The position numbers and the translations under genes were made by a program. Shown here piece by piece: positions 1 to 6,792 of a stretch of DNA of 7,058 bases. The stretch's first letter is position 1. Each line of letters begins with the position of its first letter. This stretch comes from an uncultured Lachnospiraceae bacterium (GTDB lineage Bacteria > Bacillota > Clostridia > Lachnospirales > Lachnospiraceae): contig CAJUPI010000099.1 in the NCBI GenBank assembly GCA_910588125.1, positions 1 to 7,058 on the forward strand. Direction: 5' to 3'. The notes beneath the pieces were generated by a model. That model ran no database searches. It worked only from the letters and a program-made list of their open reading frames with translations, and had not been told where the DNA came from.

Positions 1-40
1 AAAATGCCCAAACTCGCTTCGCTCAGACAGTGTGCATTTT
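1..40 (-). terminator. Inverted repeat at window edge, possible terminator or dispersed intergenic repeat
   Basis: Bases 1-7 (AAAATGC) and 34-40 (GCATTTT) are exact inverted complements, and 9-10 can pair with 31-32 after one mismatch. The loop contains CTCGCTTCGCTC, which reads the same backwards as text. On the minus strand the stem would end in TTTT, so it could terminate the L,D-transpeptidase transcript about 180 nt past its stop. Being symmetric, it could equally serve a plus-strand transcript coming from the left. The outer stem is weak (7 bp, AT-rich) and the window edge cuts the flank. From memory, similar elements recur between genes in Lachnospiraceae, but I could not search for copies. 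Confidence 0.35.
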
Positions 41-216
41 CGTTTCAACGCAAAACTCAGAGATTTAAGGACTTCTAAATCCCTGCAAAGTCAAAATCAT
101 CAGACTCTTTCCGGCCTCTTCCCGCTCCTTTTTCCATGGCTGAGTATTCTCAGAGATAAACTTAATGACATTGGGCAGCTGCCATCCTCTTTTTCTTTAA
201 CCTTTAAATTTTCCTG
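41..216. other. Non-coding stretch downstream of the L,D-transpeptidase gene
   Basis: I see no credible gene here. The only minus-strand start with some context (ATG near 137) gives about 20 residues before a stop. Small dyads are present: GATTTA/TAAATC at 62-67 and 76-81, CTGAG/CTCAG at 140-144 and 149-153, and the palindrome GGCAGCTGCC at 174-183. None has the GC-rich stem plus U-tract of a standard intrinsic terminator. Confidence 0.5.
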
Positions 217-2226
217 TCACACTCCAGGGGCTTCTGCTGCATTGGCTTCTCCGGTTAATTCCGGAGGTGACGGCTGTTGTTCCGGCTGGGGTGCTGGCCG
301 CTGTTCCGGCTGAGGTGACGGCTGCTGTTCCGGCTGGGGTAACGGCTGCTGTTCCGGTTGGGGCGCCGGCTGCTGTTCTCCCACGCCGGGCCCATGGGCA
401 CTGTCTCCTTCCTGCCCGGTAATCACCGGTGATGCCGGGCTTTCCGGCACCGGACTATTCGTTTCTCCAGGGCCAGCAGGGGCCGTGAAACCGCCGCCGG
501 GCCCTGCCACTTCCGGAGCCGGCACTGCCGGACTGCCTCCATTTTCCCCGCCTGCCAGATTTTCTGCATTTCCGTTATCGGCAACCGTAGCAGCATTGGG
601 ATCGACCGCCGGAACTGTCTCTTCTGCTGCCGGTGCTGTCTCGGGAGCCGGTGCAGGAGCAGATGCTGCCGCCGGTGCTGCAGAGGCCGTCTTCCGGGAA
701 GGCGCCGATGCTGTCGTCGTCTTGGTGCTGCCGCTTCCGTCCAGATAATAGCAGAGCACCGGAATCCCGGAGGAAATATTTTCAAAAATCGTCCTCGCCG
801 CCGAAGACGGCAGATTAATGCATCCATGAGAACCATTGGTTTTATAGATCCTGCCGCCAAAGCTCCCTCTCCAGCTGGCGTCATGCATTCCGATTCCGCC
901 ATTAAATGGCATCCAATAGCTCACCGGGCTGGCATAGCCCTGACCCCGTAACACCGCATTCCGCTGTTTATACGTCAGCGGAAAAGCTCCTCCGGGCGTT
1001 CCCATACCGCGAGCCTCATTTCCCGAAACAAAATCCGACTCGATCAGTAGCTGGCCGTCTACATAATAGTAAAGGTGCTGGGCCGAAAGATTGATCTCGA
1101 CATAAGTATTTCCATAATCATTCTCTCCCCGGGCTGCCGCTGTCTGAGCATATACCGGTTCCCTTTCCTGGCTGTTACCAGAACGAATAATCTCGGAAAG
1201 CGCCGCTGCCTCAGCCTTACGGTTGATACGCCAGCCATAATTCCCGTTTGTGATCGTTACCGTCTCTCCCGTTGTCGTCTTTAGCTGTTTTGGCTGATAT
1301 GCCGTATCATAAGCTACTGCCAGCTGGGCCACATATTCGGCCACCTTCGCCTCATCCAGCTCCAGGCCCCCTTCTTCATTCTCTGTCATCCAGGTATGAA
1401 TCGTATCGCCATTCAATACCTCTGTCTGATCCCCGAAATGATATGTGACCGTCACATTCACTGCCTTATTCCATTTTTCAGCCTCCGCAAGCAGCTCCGG
1501 GTTCTCTGCCGTGATCAGCGCTCTGGCATAAGCTCCTTCTTCCTCCAGAGATATCCGGTCTTTCAGATTCATAATCCCGTTTGCCACGCTCTCATGAACC
1601 TTCTTGGGCACTACCCGGGTTCCCCCGGCCTCCGGTATAATTTCATAGCCCACGCCCTCCCGGTATTCTGACAGATAGGCGTCTGTGGGAAGCTCCGTCT
1701 TGCTCTCATCCATGCAATCCAGGCCATTTACCACTGCATTCAGCAGCTCCGGATCATAGGCAATCATTGTCTCTATTGTATGTTCCTCGCCCTCCAGCCA
1801 GTGAAGCCCCCATTTCAGCGGCTGTTGTCCGGCCAGCAATCGCTCCAGAGAGCCGTCATATTCGGAATGTAATCCAATCTCGTCACCGGAAATCTGCTCT
1901 TTGGCCCCTTCCCGTTCCTCAAGAGTCAGCGTATATGCTTTCATCCCTTCGTCAATCATCTGTTTTACCTGGTCCACATCCTTATGGGAAACATCCAGGC
2001 CATTGATCACCGTATTGGGAAAAAATGTGTCCCGATACGGAAGGCTTAAATATGTATAGGCACCTGCTGCCGAAACTCCCAGGCAGCAGGTCACGGCCGC
2101 CGTAATCGCTGCAATCTTCTTTGCCTTGCTTCCTCCCGGCGTTTTCTTCTGCTCTCCCCCCTGTGCTGCCGGGCTGCCGGTGATTGCCTTGTTTTGTAAA
2201 TTGTTCGCTTGCTTCTTCCCTTCCAT
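217..2226 (-). CDS. Membrane-anchored L,D-transpeptidase (YkuD family) with PG_binding_4 modules and proline-rich repeat tail
   Basis: Predicted to form or remodel L,D cross-links in peptidoglycan on the outer face of the membrane. The 669-residue protein has a basic cytoplasmic N-terminus, one membrane segment at about 37-60 (type II topology), then two regions resembling PG_binding_4 (about 70-180, opening INGLDVS, and 250-345, with NGNYGWRIN). The YkuD catalytic domain spans about 373-495. Its signature is complete: H448 in GMHDA and S466-H467-G468-C469 in GSHGCIN, with C469 as the nucleophile. After the enzyme comes a tail of about 170 residues, Ala/Pro-rich first and then five octads of the EQQPxPQP type (617-656). 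Such a long post-catalytic tail is not part of the core family. The ATG at 2226 has GGAGGG upstream but about 12 nt away, which is long; I see no better in-frame start. The gene has its own promoter candidate at 2329-2358. The enzyme class is near certain; its exact cross-linking role and the tail function are not. Confidence 0.95.
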   Translation of the reverse strand: MEGKKQANNLQNKAITGSPAAQGGEQKKTPGGSKAKKIAAITAAVTCCLGVSAAGAYTYLSLPYRDTFFPNTVINGLDVSHKDVDQVKQMIDEGMKAYTLTLEEREGAKEQISGDEIGLHSEYDGSLERLLAGQQPLKWGLHWLEGEEHTIETMIAYDPELLNAVVNGLDCMDESKTELPTDAYLSEYREGVGYEIIPEAGGTRVVPKKVHESVANGIMNLKDRISLEEEGAYARALITAENPELLAEAEKWNKAVNVTVTYHFGDQTEVLNGDTIHTWMTENEEGGLELDEAKVAEYVAQLAVAYDTAYQPKQLKTTTGETVTITNGNYGWRINRKAEAAALSEIIRSGNSQEREPVYAQTAAARGENDYGNTYVEINLSAQHLYYYVDGQLLIESDFVSGNEARGMGTPGGAFPLTYKQRNAVLRGQGYASPVSYWMPFNGGIGMHDASWRGSFGGRIYKTNGSHGCINLPSSAARTIFENISSGIPVLCYYLDGSGSTKTTTASAPSRKTASAAPAAASAPAPAPETAPAAEETVPAVDPNAATVADNGNAENLAGGENGGSPAVPAPEVAGPGGGFTAPAGPGETNSPVPESPASPVITGQEGDSAHGPGVGEQQPAPQPEQQPLPQPEQQPSPQPEQRPAPQPEQQPSPPELTGEANAAEAPGV
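259..378 (-). repeat. 24-bp tandem repeat, five units, encoding the EQQPxPQP tail
   Basis: Five consecutive 24-base units lie in frame at the 3' end of the L,D-transpeptidase gene. They encode the octads EQQPAPQP, EQQPLPQP, EQQPSPQP, EQRPAPQP and EQQPSPPE. On the plus strand each unit carries TCCGG(C/T)TG followed by a GGCTGCTGT-like block. Units differ by a few substitutions, and the last diverges into the C-terminal residues. A multiple-of-three period means copy number can change without breaking the frame. A flexible wall-spanning spacer is the usual reading of such Pro/Gln/Glu repeats, but that is inference. Confidence 0.92.
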
Positions 2227-2239
2227 AAACCGAAGTCGC

Positions 2240-2244
2240 CCTCC
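2240..2244 (-). promoter_or_regulatory. Distant ribosome-binding site of the L,D-transpeptidase gene
   Basis: GGAGG on the minus strand ends 13 nt before the ATG at 2226, longer than the usual 5-9 nt. No nearer purine-rich match is visible, and no in-frame ATG, GTG or TTG lies between them. Translation may be weak or may depend on leader folding. Confidence 0.5.
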
Positions 2245-2309
2245 AATGCTAAATTCTGCCAGCGCATGTGCCTATGCCGGAAAATGAGATATTACATTTT
2301 TCGACACAG

Positions 2310-2319
2310 GCCAGCGCTG
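2310..2319. promoter_or_regulatory. Palindrome at the predicted transcription start, possible operator
   Basis: CAGCGCTG (2312-2319) is a perfect 8-base palindrome lying just past the predicted -10 box of the L,D-transpeptidase promoter, so about +3 to +11. The overlapping octamer GCCAGCGC (2310-2317, plus strand) occurs again at 2258-2265 in the leader, and CTGCCAG also occurs twice (2256-2262 and 2317-2323). The position suits an operator, but short palindromes arise by chance and no binding protein is known. Confidence 0.22.
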
Positions 2320-2328
2320 CCAGATTTC

Positions 2329-2358
2329 ATTATATAACAGAGTGGGGGAGGTTTACAA
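2329..2358 (-). promoter_or_regulatory. Sigma-A type promoter candidate for the L,D-transpeptidase gene
   Basis: On the minus strand TTGTAA (2358-2353, four of six matches to TTGACA) is followed after 18 bases by a perfect TATAAT (2334-2329). The start point would be near 2322, giving a leader of about 95 nt before the ATG at 2226. It lies in the gap after the CAP gene stop, as expected if the L,D-transpeptidase is transcribed separately or in addition to read-through. Confidence 0.65.
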
Positions 2359-2377
2359 GTAGAAAACGCAGGATCTT

Positions 2378-3172
2378 CTACTCTCCTATCTTAATCTCCT
2401 CGGCAATCCGGTAAGAGTCCTGAACATCCGGATAATAGATGGCAATGCCGATCTGTCCGTATTCCTGCCCGATGATCTGGGCGTAATGGGGAGCCGAACC
2501 AAATTGGCTCTCCAGCAGCTGTTCCAGATCATCAATCCCGCGATAGGAGGGCATACGGTTTGTGTGCATAAAGGATTTGTTTTCTGTTCCGGCATAAGCG
2601 GCATTTCCGGTCAAAGCCCGGGAGACCGTGTTCCAAAGCATTTCCCCGCTGGCATCCGGTCCGCTGTAAAAGGGGCCATATAAATCCGGATCCTGTCTTT
2701 GCATCTTTTCCATCTCCTGGCAGCGATAAGCAGCAGCTACGCAGAGATCATAATTTAAAAGCGTTGGCGCCGCCCCGTTCGCCGCCCGTTCGGCGTTTAC
2801 CATCTGATAGCCTTTTTCAATGGCCGGCCAGTAATCCTGTACCAAACGTTGCGCCTCGCATAAATCCTCCAGGTTCAGCCCGGTCACATCCATGGGAATC
2901 CCCTCTTCAACCAGGGCGCCACTCTCATCGAATTGGCAGGTGCGATACACGATGGTATGCTCTCCGGTCAGCATTCTTCCGTCCGCACCCAGATAATAAT
3001 TCTTGCCGTTTTCATATACCCAGTTGTTTTTCAAATATTCTCCGCTATTGCCGCGATAATACCAGCCATCCCCGGATTGCTCCCAGCCGGCAGCAAAAGC
3101 ATTGAGATAAAAAACTGCGGTAAACGCAAAAGCCAACAGCAAAAAACTAAGCCTTTTTGATAATTTTCTCAT
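2378..3172 (-). CDS. Secreted CAP/SCP-like protein with N-terminal cell-wall-binding repeats
   Basis: The 264-residue product starts with a typical signal peptide (RKLSKR, then a hydrophobic run to about 24, cleavage likely after AFA-A near 28). Two short choline/glucan-binding-like repeats follow at about 29-72 (GDGWYYR, NNWVYENGKNYYL, GADGRMLTG), predicted to hold the protein on wall polymers. The rest (about 112-250) resembles a CAP domain: NAERAANGAAPTLLNYDL leads into AAAYRCQEM, and near the end SAPHYAQIIGQEYGQIGIAI fits the conserved S-x-x-H...IGxA block, with H229 and E153 at the expected places. The first family histidine (FSH-like) and a clear GENI motif are not evident, so activity or metal binding is doubtful. 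ATG at 3172 is preferred because GAGGA lies 8 nt upstream; a GTG directly before it (3175) is the alternative. It lies 27 bases after the surface-protein gene, probably in the same transcript. The CAP assignment is good, the molecular role unknown. Confidence 0.8.
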   Translation of the reverse strand: MRKLSKRLSFLLLAFAFTAVFYLNAFAAGWEQSGDGWYYRGNSGEYLKNNWVYENGKNYYLGADGRMLTGEHTIVYRTCQFDESGALVEEGIPMDVTGLNLEDLCEAQRLVQDYWPAIEKGYQMVNAERAANGAAPTLLNYDLCVAAAYRCQEMEKMQRQDPDLYGPFYSGPDASGEMLWNTVSRALTGNAAYAGTENKSFMHTNRMPSYRGIDDLEQLLESQFGSAPHYAQIIGQEYGQIGIAIYYPDVQDSYRIAEEIKIGE

Positions 3173-3199
3173 CACTATTTTCCTCTTTCCCTTTTCCTT

Positions 3200-6100
3200 T
3201 TATTGCAGCAGCCAGATCGTATCAATACTATTGATTTTCTCATCCTGCCCGGTTCCTCCGAAATAGCTGACCGACTTTAATTCCTTTCTCGTTACATAGC
3301 CATCATAGATACGTGTACCGTTTCCATCTTCTCTTTGGTATCCGGAATCTGCCACATAAAAGAGGCCCTTATCCGCATCATAATCGGTTAAAAGTGCAGC
3401 ATGTTTATCTTGTCCCGGAAGTATGTCTTCTCCATCATATATGATAATTCCTTCCGGATGCTTCAAAAGCAATTCTTTCAATAATTCCTTCTTCTGTTCC
3501 AACGAAAGTTCTTTAATGGCTTTCGTCTTTGTCTCACTATTTTCCGTTACCGAACAAGCTTTTTGCTCCACCACCGTATACCAGACAGCATCCTGCCCTG
3601 TCCCGATCGTCACCGTAAACGGGCGTGACTTTAATCCGTTCTCCACCCATGCATACGGCGATACGCTTTCTTCGTTTATGGCAGAATAAGTATTGACATT
3701 TACTTTTCCTTCTATGAATGCCCTGCTGCGCAACAGATTGATTGTGGCAAATAGCGTACAATTGCCTCCTGTTTTTTGTTGTGCATAAAATTTCTCAGGA
3801 AACTCCAGGCCGCTTTCCTTCGTTGTCAGGATCCCGTTTTCATTCATAAAATACCACTTATTCCCGATATCCGCCCATCCGGCCACATAGCTGTTGTCCT
3901 TAGTCCGTTTTAATCTCCACTGGCCATTGGCTAATTGCTCCCATTTGACTTCCACACCATTGCTCATTTTATGGGCAGGATTTACCGAAGCCGCCGCGCT
4001 GCTGCCTTTTCCGCCTCCGGAGCTAGAAGAGCCGCCTCCGCCGCCTCCACCTCCGCCCCCGCCGGAGCCGGAAGCACGTTTTTCCCATTTTGCATAAACG
4101 GTGACGTCTTCCTTCATTGTTTCTGTAATTGCTGTAATCTGCGTTTCCGTTTTAAAATCCGGTGTGGTATACCAGCCTTTAAACGTATACCCGCTCCGGG
4201 AAGGATCCTCCAGCTTTACTGCTGTTCCGATCTGATATGCCATCGGATTCTGTGAATGATTCGTTCCGCCGTTCAGTTCATAACGAATCTGGCGAATATT
4301 CGTTCCGCCCCCGATCTCGGATCCGGTAGATCCGGAAAGCTTCGCCCATTTGGCATATATTGTGATATCTCCGCTCATAGTTTCCGGTATCATAGAAATT
4401 CCGGTGCCCGACTGGAAATCCGATGTGGTATACCAGCCTTCAAACGTATCTCCTTCTTTCGATGGCCTCTGAAAAACCACTGCCGTTCCGATCTTATAAG
4501 CAGACGGATTCAACGGATGGTTAATCCCCCCATTTAAAATATAGTTGATTTTATATTCTCCAACCGCCTTCCATACTGCATTAACCACTAAATCAGAAGT
4601 TATATTGCTGAAATCCTTATCCCAGCTTAACTCATATCCTTCTCTGGCCAATTCAGGGGCAATGGCCGCCTGGCCGCTTTCTACCTGCTGGGAAGAGATA
4701 TTTTTATCGCCGTCCCGAAAGACCACATTATATTTAACCACTTCCTCTTCTGGCGTCACGGTAACCTTACATCCCGCAAAATGCTGTCCCACATGGGCAA
4801 AGGCGTACGCAGTTCCTGTGGACACTGCTGTGATCGTTCCCTGGTTGTCCACCTTGATGATATTCTCATTTGAACTTCCCCACTCCGCCTTCTTCAAATC
4901 AAAATCCAGTCCCACGGTTTCCAGGATTAGCGTCAGCTTTTGTCCCTCTGCCAGAGTTTCCTCCTCACGAGAAAAGCGCAGGCCATAAGACAGCATTTCC
5001 TCATCTTTTGAAGTACACAAAAATTCGTTCTCCACATCCAGGCGAATCATTGGACGAATCCCCAGATTCCAGGTATCATACTGTATGCCCCCGGCGATGC
5101 AGTCGCCTTTCGCCGTCACATGATAAGGGATCAATTGGCCATACGGAGCCGAATTGCGGGTCCTGAGCCAATAGCTGTTGTCATTGGCCGTATTATTCAT
5201 CTGATAATCTTCGTTAACATATTTGGCGGCTCTTGCCTTGCTATCCCCGTTAGCTGGAAAACCGTACTGAGCATTTTGCATGTCCTCTAACGATGGCAGG
5301 AATATCTCATCCACGGTATCATTCCCGTCCTTTATGCCAGAGAATATTCCGGGAACTTTATCCGTAACCAGATTCTCACATAAAAGCGCCCGCTCCTCTT
5401 CCATGAACATGTCAGGAAGCAAAGCATCCCGGAGCCATTCGCGAACCGCGCTGTCCTCCCAGGTAGGTATGACGTTTATCCGGCTGTCATAAGCATGGAC
5501 TCCCAGAATCTCATCGGAGAGCAATAAAATACTGTTCCCGTCATTATTTAAAATCCTCCATTTAACCGGTTCCCGTAAGGTGGATCCGATATATTTTTTT
5601 CCGTTCCAGCTATATAGAGAAGAAAAATTCAACTCATCGTACAGATGATCCATAAAGCTAAAATGCTCGGCCCGTTTTCCGCCTTTATAGCACCATCCAT
5701 AATAGACATAATGTCCCTGCCAGTCGCCGTCATCCGTCCCTCCCGGCAGCGGATTGCCCAGAGGATCGTCAGACATACCCGCCCTGGCTGCTATCCCATA
5801 GACGGAGAAATGTTCTGCCATGAACTCAATAGTATTCTCCTTTTGCTGGCTCTGGCTGACCGGCTCTCTTTTATCCTCATCCGAGATATGGAATACCTCG
5901 GCGTTTTCCGGCAATTCCTTCATGGAAAATGTTACTTTTACCTCAGAATCCGGCTGAATTTCCTGACCATCAGCAAGAAATTGAATATCAAAAGCCACGA
6001 TCTGATTTTCTGTCAGGATCTGTTCTACCGGCGTTATGACTGTGACGGTATTTTCCGGTAAGGCGCCTGCTTTTGCATCAATGGTAATCACCACTCCGTC

Positions 6101-6736
6101 CACTTCCTGCTGTTCATGATAAGCAGGGGGCTGGGTCAGCCAGCAAAAGCCATATTTTCCAGAACGCCGGATCGAGAAAGTGATTTCATCGCTTTCTGAA
6201 CACCTGCCCGGCAGCAGAGTAATCTCGTCCTCCGATACAGAAATTGCATATGCCTCCGCATCCAAAATGATCTCATCCAAAACAACCGTAACCTTAATAT
6301 TACCATTCTGCGGCTCAATTTTCTCTCCCTCATGCCAAAAACTCAGATCAAAAATAACCGGGTGATCGATCTTCTTTCCTGTATGTTTATCCTGATCCGG
6401 TTTGGATAAATGATATTCACCGTCATTGGCAATGCGGATCTCCGCCTTGGTCCCTTGCGGGAGGACTCCCTTGGGCGCCTGAATGTGGAAATCATACCCA
6501 TCCGACGTACCCTCCCAATCAAAAGGTACTAAAAGCAAGTCTTCGGATGCATTGCTTTCGGATGCTTTATCTACTTCTTTTTGTAAAATTTCAGAAGGGC
6601 TGGCCGTATTTTGAACCGTACTCCGATTCCCTTCATAGGATTGGGCAAAGGCTTTTCCCAATCCGCCATCGGCAAAAATACTGCCGGTGGTTAATGCGGC
6701 GATTAAAACAGCCGCAATCCATGATCTTTTCCTCAT
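3200..6736 (-). CDS. Large secreted multidomain surface protein with DUF6273-like, Big_2-like, InlB-type repeats, wall-binding repeat and C-terminal papain-like peptidase domain
   Basis: The product has 1178 residues when started at 6736. This ATG has AGGAGG 6 nt upstream and opens straight into a signal peptide (RKRSWIAAVLIAALTTG, cleavage likely after AFA at 31). The upstream in-frame ATG (6835) would overlap the HTH gene and put 33 polar residues before the signal peptide. Domains in order: two related beta-rich modules (about 81-198 and 214-316, each with a PxGxLP-like opening and a late SGKYGF or HFSVYGI strand); a DUF6273-like domain (about 388-567, with PVKWRILNNDGNSILLLSD, YWLRTR and NLGIRPMIRLD); a Big_2-like domain (583-662); one degenerate and two clear InlB/Flg_new repeats (667-723, 728-798, 816-884, FxGWYTT...VYAKW); a Gly/Ser linker (889-915); a wall-binding repeat (930-972); and a C39/papain-like domain (980-1178). 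That last domain has Q987 six residues before C993 (GGNCTLFA), H1112 (DKHAALLTDYD) and D1130 (YVADSG), a full catalytic set by position. There is no LPXTG motif, so anchoring is probably through the wall-binding repeat. Likely co-transcribed with the CAP gene. Substrate unknown; an adhesin or self-processing role is equally possible. Confidence 0.92.
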   Translation of the reverse strand: MRKRSWIAAVLIAALTTGSIFADGGLGKAFAQSYEGNRSTVQNTASPSEILQKEVDKASESNASEDLLLVPFDWEGTSDGYDFHIQAPKGVLPQGTKAEIRIANDGEYHLSKPDQDKHTGKKIDHPVIFDLSFWHEGEKIEPQNGNIKVTVVLDEIILDAEAYAISVSEDEITLLPGRCSESDEITFSIRRSGKYGFCWLTQPPAYHEQQEVDGVVITIDAKAGALPENTVTVITPVEQILTENQIVAFDIQFLADGQEIQPDSEVKVTFSMKELPENAEVFHISDEDKREPVSQSQQKENTIEFMAEHFSVYGIAARAGMSDDPLGNPLPGGTDDGDWQGHYVYYGWCYKGGKRAEHFSFMDHLYDELNFSSLYSWNGKKYIGSTLREPVKWRILNNDGNSILLLSDEILGVHAYDSRINVIPTWEDSAVREWLRDALLPDMFMEEERALLCENLVTDKVPGIFSGIKDGNDTVDEIFLPSLEDMQNAQYGFPANGDSKARAAKYVNEDYQMNNTANDNSYWLRTRNSAPYGQLIPYHVTAKGDCIAGGIQYDTWNLGIRPMIRLDVENEFLCTSKDEEMLSYGLRFSREEETLAEGQKLTLILETVGLDFDLKKAEWGSSNENIIKVDNQGTITAVSTGTAYAFAHVGQHFAGCKVTVTPEEEVVKYNVVFRDGDKNISSQQVESGQAAIAPELAREGYELSWDKDFSNITSDLVVNAVWKAVGEYKINYILNGGINHPLNPSAYKIGTAVVFQRPSKEGDTFEGWYTTSDFQSGTGISMIPETMSGDITIYAKWAKLSGSTGSEIGGGTNIRQIRYELNGGTNHSQNPMAYQIGTAVKLEDPSRSGYTFKGWYTTPDFKTETQITAITETMKEDVTVYAKWEKRASGSGGGGGGGGGGGSSSSGGGKGSSAAASVNPAHKMSNGVEVKWEQLANGQWRLKRTKDNSYVAGWADIGNKWYFMNENGILTTKESGLEFPEKFYAQQKTGGNCTLFATINLLRSRAFIEGKVNVNTYSAINEESVSPYAWVENGLKSRPFTVTIGTGQDAVWYTVVEQKACSVTENSETKTKAIKELSLEQKKELLKELLLKHPEGIIIYDGEDILPGQDKHAALLTDYDADKGLFYVADSGYQREDGNGTRIYDGYVTRKELKSVSYFGGTGQDEKINSIDTIWLLQ
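3992..4072 (-). repeat. Gly/Ser-rich low-complexity linker with eleven consecutive glycines
   Basis: This stretch encodes residues 889-915 of the surface protein, with eleven glycine codons in a row at 4063-4031 followed by serines. It separates the stalk of InlB-type repeats from the wall-binding and peptidase part and probably acts as a flexible hinge. The codons are GGC and GGA with single GGT and GGG, so the DNA is repetitive and could slip by whole codons. Confidence 0.85.
4085..4555 (-). repeat. Tandem pair of InlB/Flg_new-type B-repeat modules
   Basis: Two modules of about 70 residues (728-798 at 4555-4343 and 816-884 at 4291-4085) are clearly duplicated. Both run through a Y-x-LNGG-x-NH start, an NP-x-AY-x-IGTAV block, F-x-GWYTT-x-DF, an ETM block and a VYAKW/IYAKW end. 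The DNA is also alike, for example around GTGGTATACCAGCCTT on the plus strand (near 4164 and 4423). A more diverged B-repeat-like module with WDKDFSNITSDL precedes them (4738-4568). Confidence 0.88.
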
Positions 6737-6742
6737 GTTCTG

Positions 6743-6748
6743 CCTCCT
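6743..6748 (-). promoter_or_regulatory. Strong ribosome-binding site that fixes the surface-protein start
   Basis: AGGAGG on the minus strand lies 6 nt before the ATG at 6736. Together with the signal peptide beginning at that codon, it rules in favour of 6736 over the longer in-frame start at 6835. Confidence 0.9.
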
Positions 6749-6792
6749 GTTTTCCTGATTTTGGCTTTTGAGCGGAAATTTCAGACCAGGCT

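Noticed and set aside
32..313. Plus-strand 93-residue open frame at the left end
   Set aside because: It runs from the inverted repeat into the antisense of the 24-bp tandem repeat, has no ribosome-binding site and resembles no protein I know.
259..378. CRISPR-like array
   Set aside because: The 24-base units are contiguous with no spacers and encode an in-frame protein repeat.
485..748. Plus-strand Ala/Gly/Pro-rich open frame
   Set aside because: It is the antisense reading of the Ala/Pro-rich tail of the transpeptidase, with no ribosome-binding site and no recognisable domain.
423..902. Minus-strand 159-residue open frame inside the L,D-transpeptidase gene
   Set aside because: It is an out-of-frame shadow of the YkuD and tail coding region. 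Its Arg-rich, low-complexity product has no domain, and the transpeptidase frame carries the intact SHGC motif.
2358..2382. 7-bp inverted repeat (AGTAGAA/TTCTACT) over the CAP gene stop as a terminator
   Set aside because: The stem is AT-rich with an 11-nt loop, and no U-tract follows on the minus strand; it also overlaps the -35 box of the next promoter.
4545..4988. Plus-strand 147-residue open frame and similar ones across the surface-protein gene
   Set aside because: They are antisense to well-supported domain-coding sequence and show no domain or start signal.
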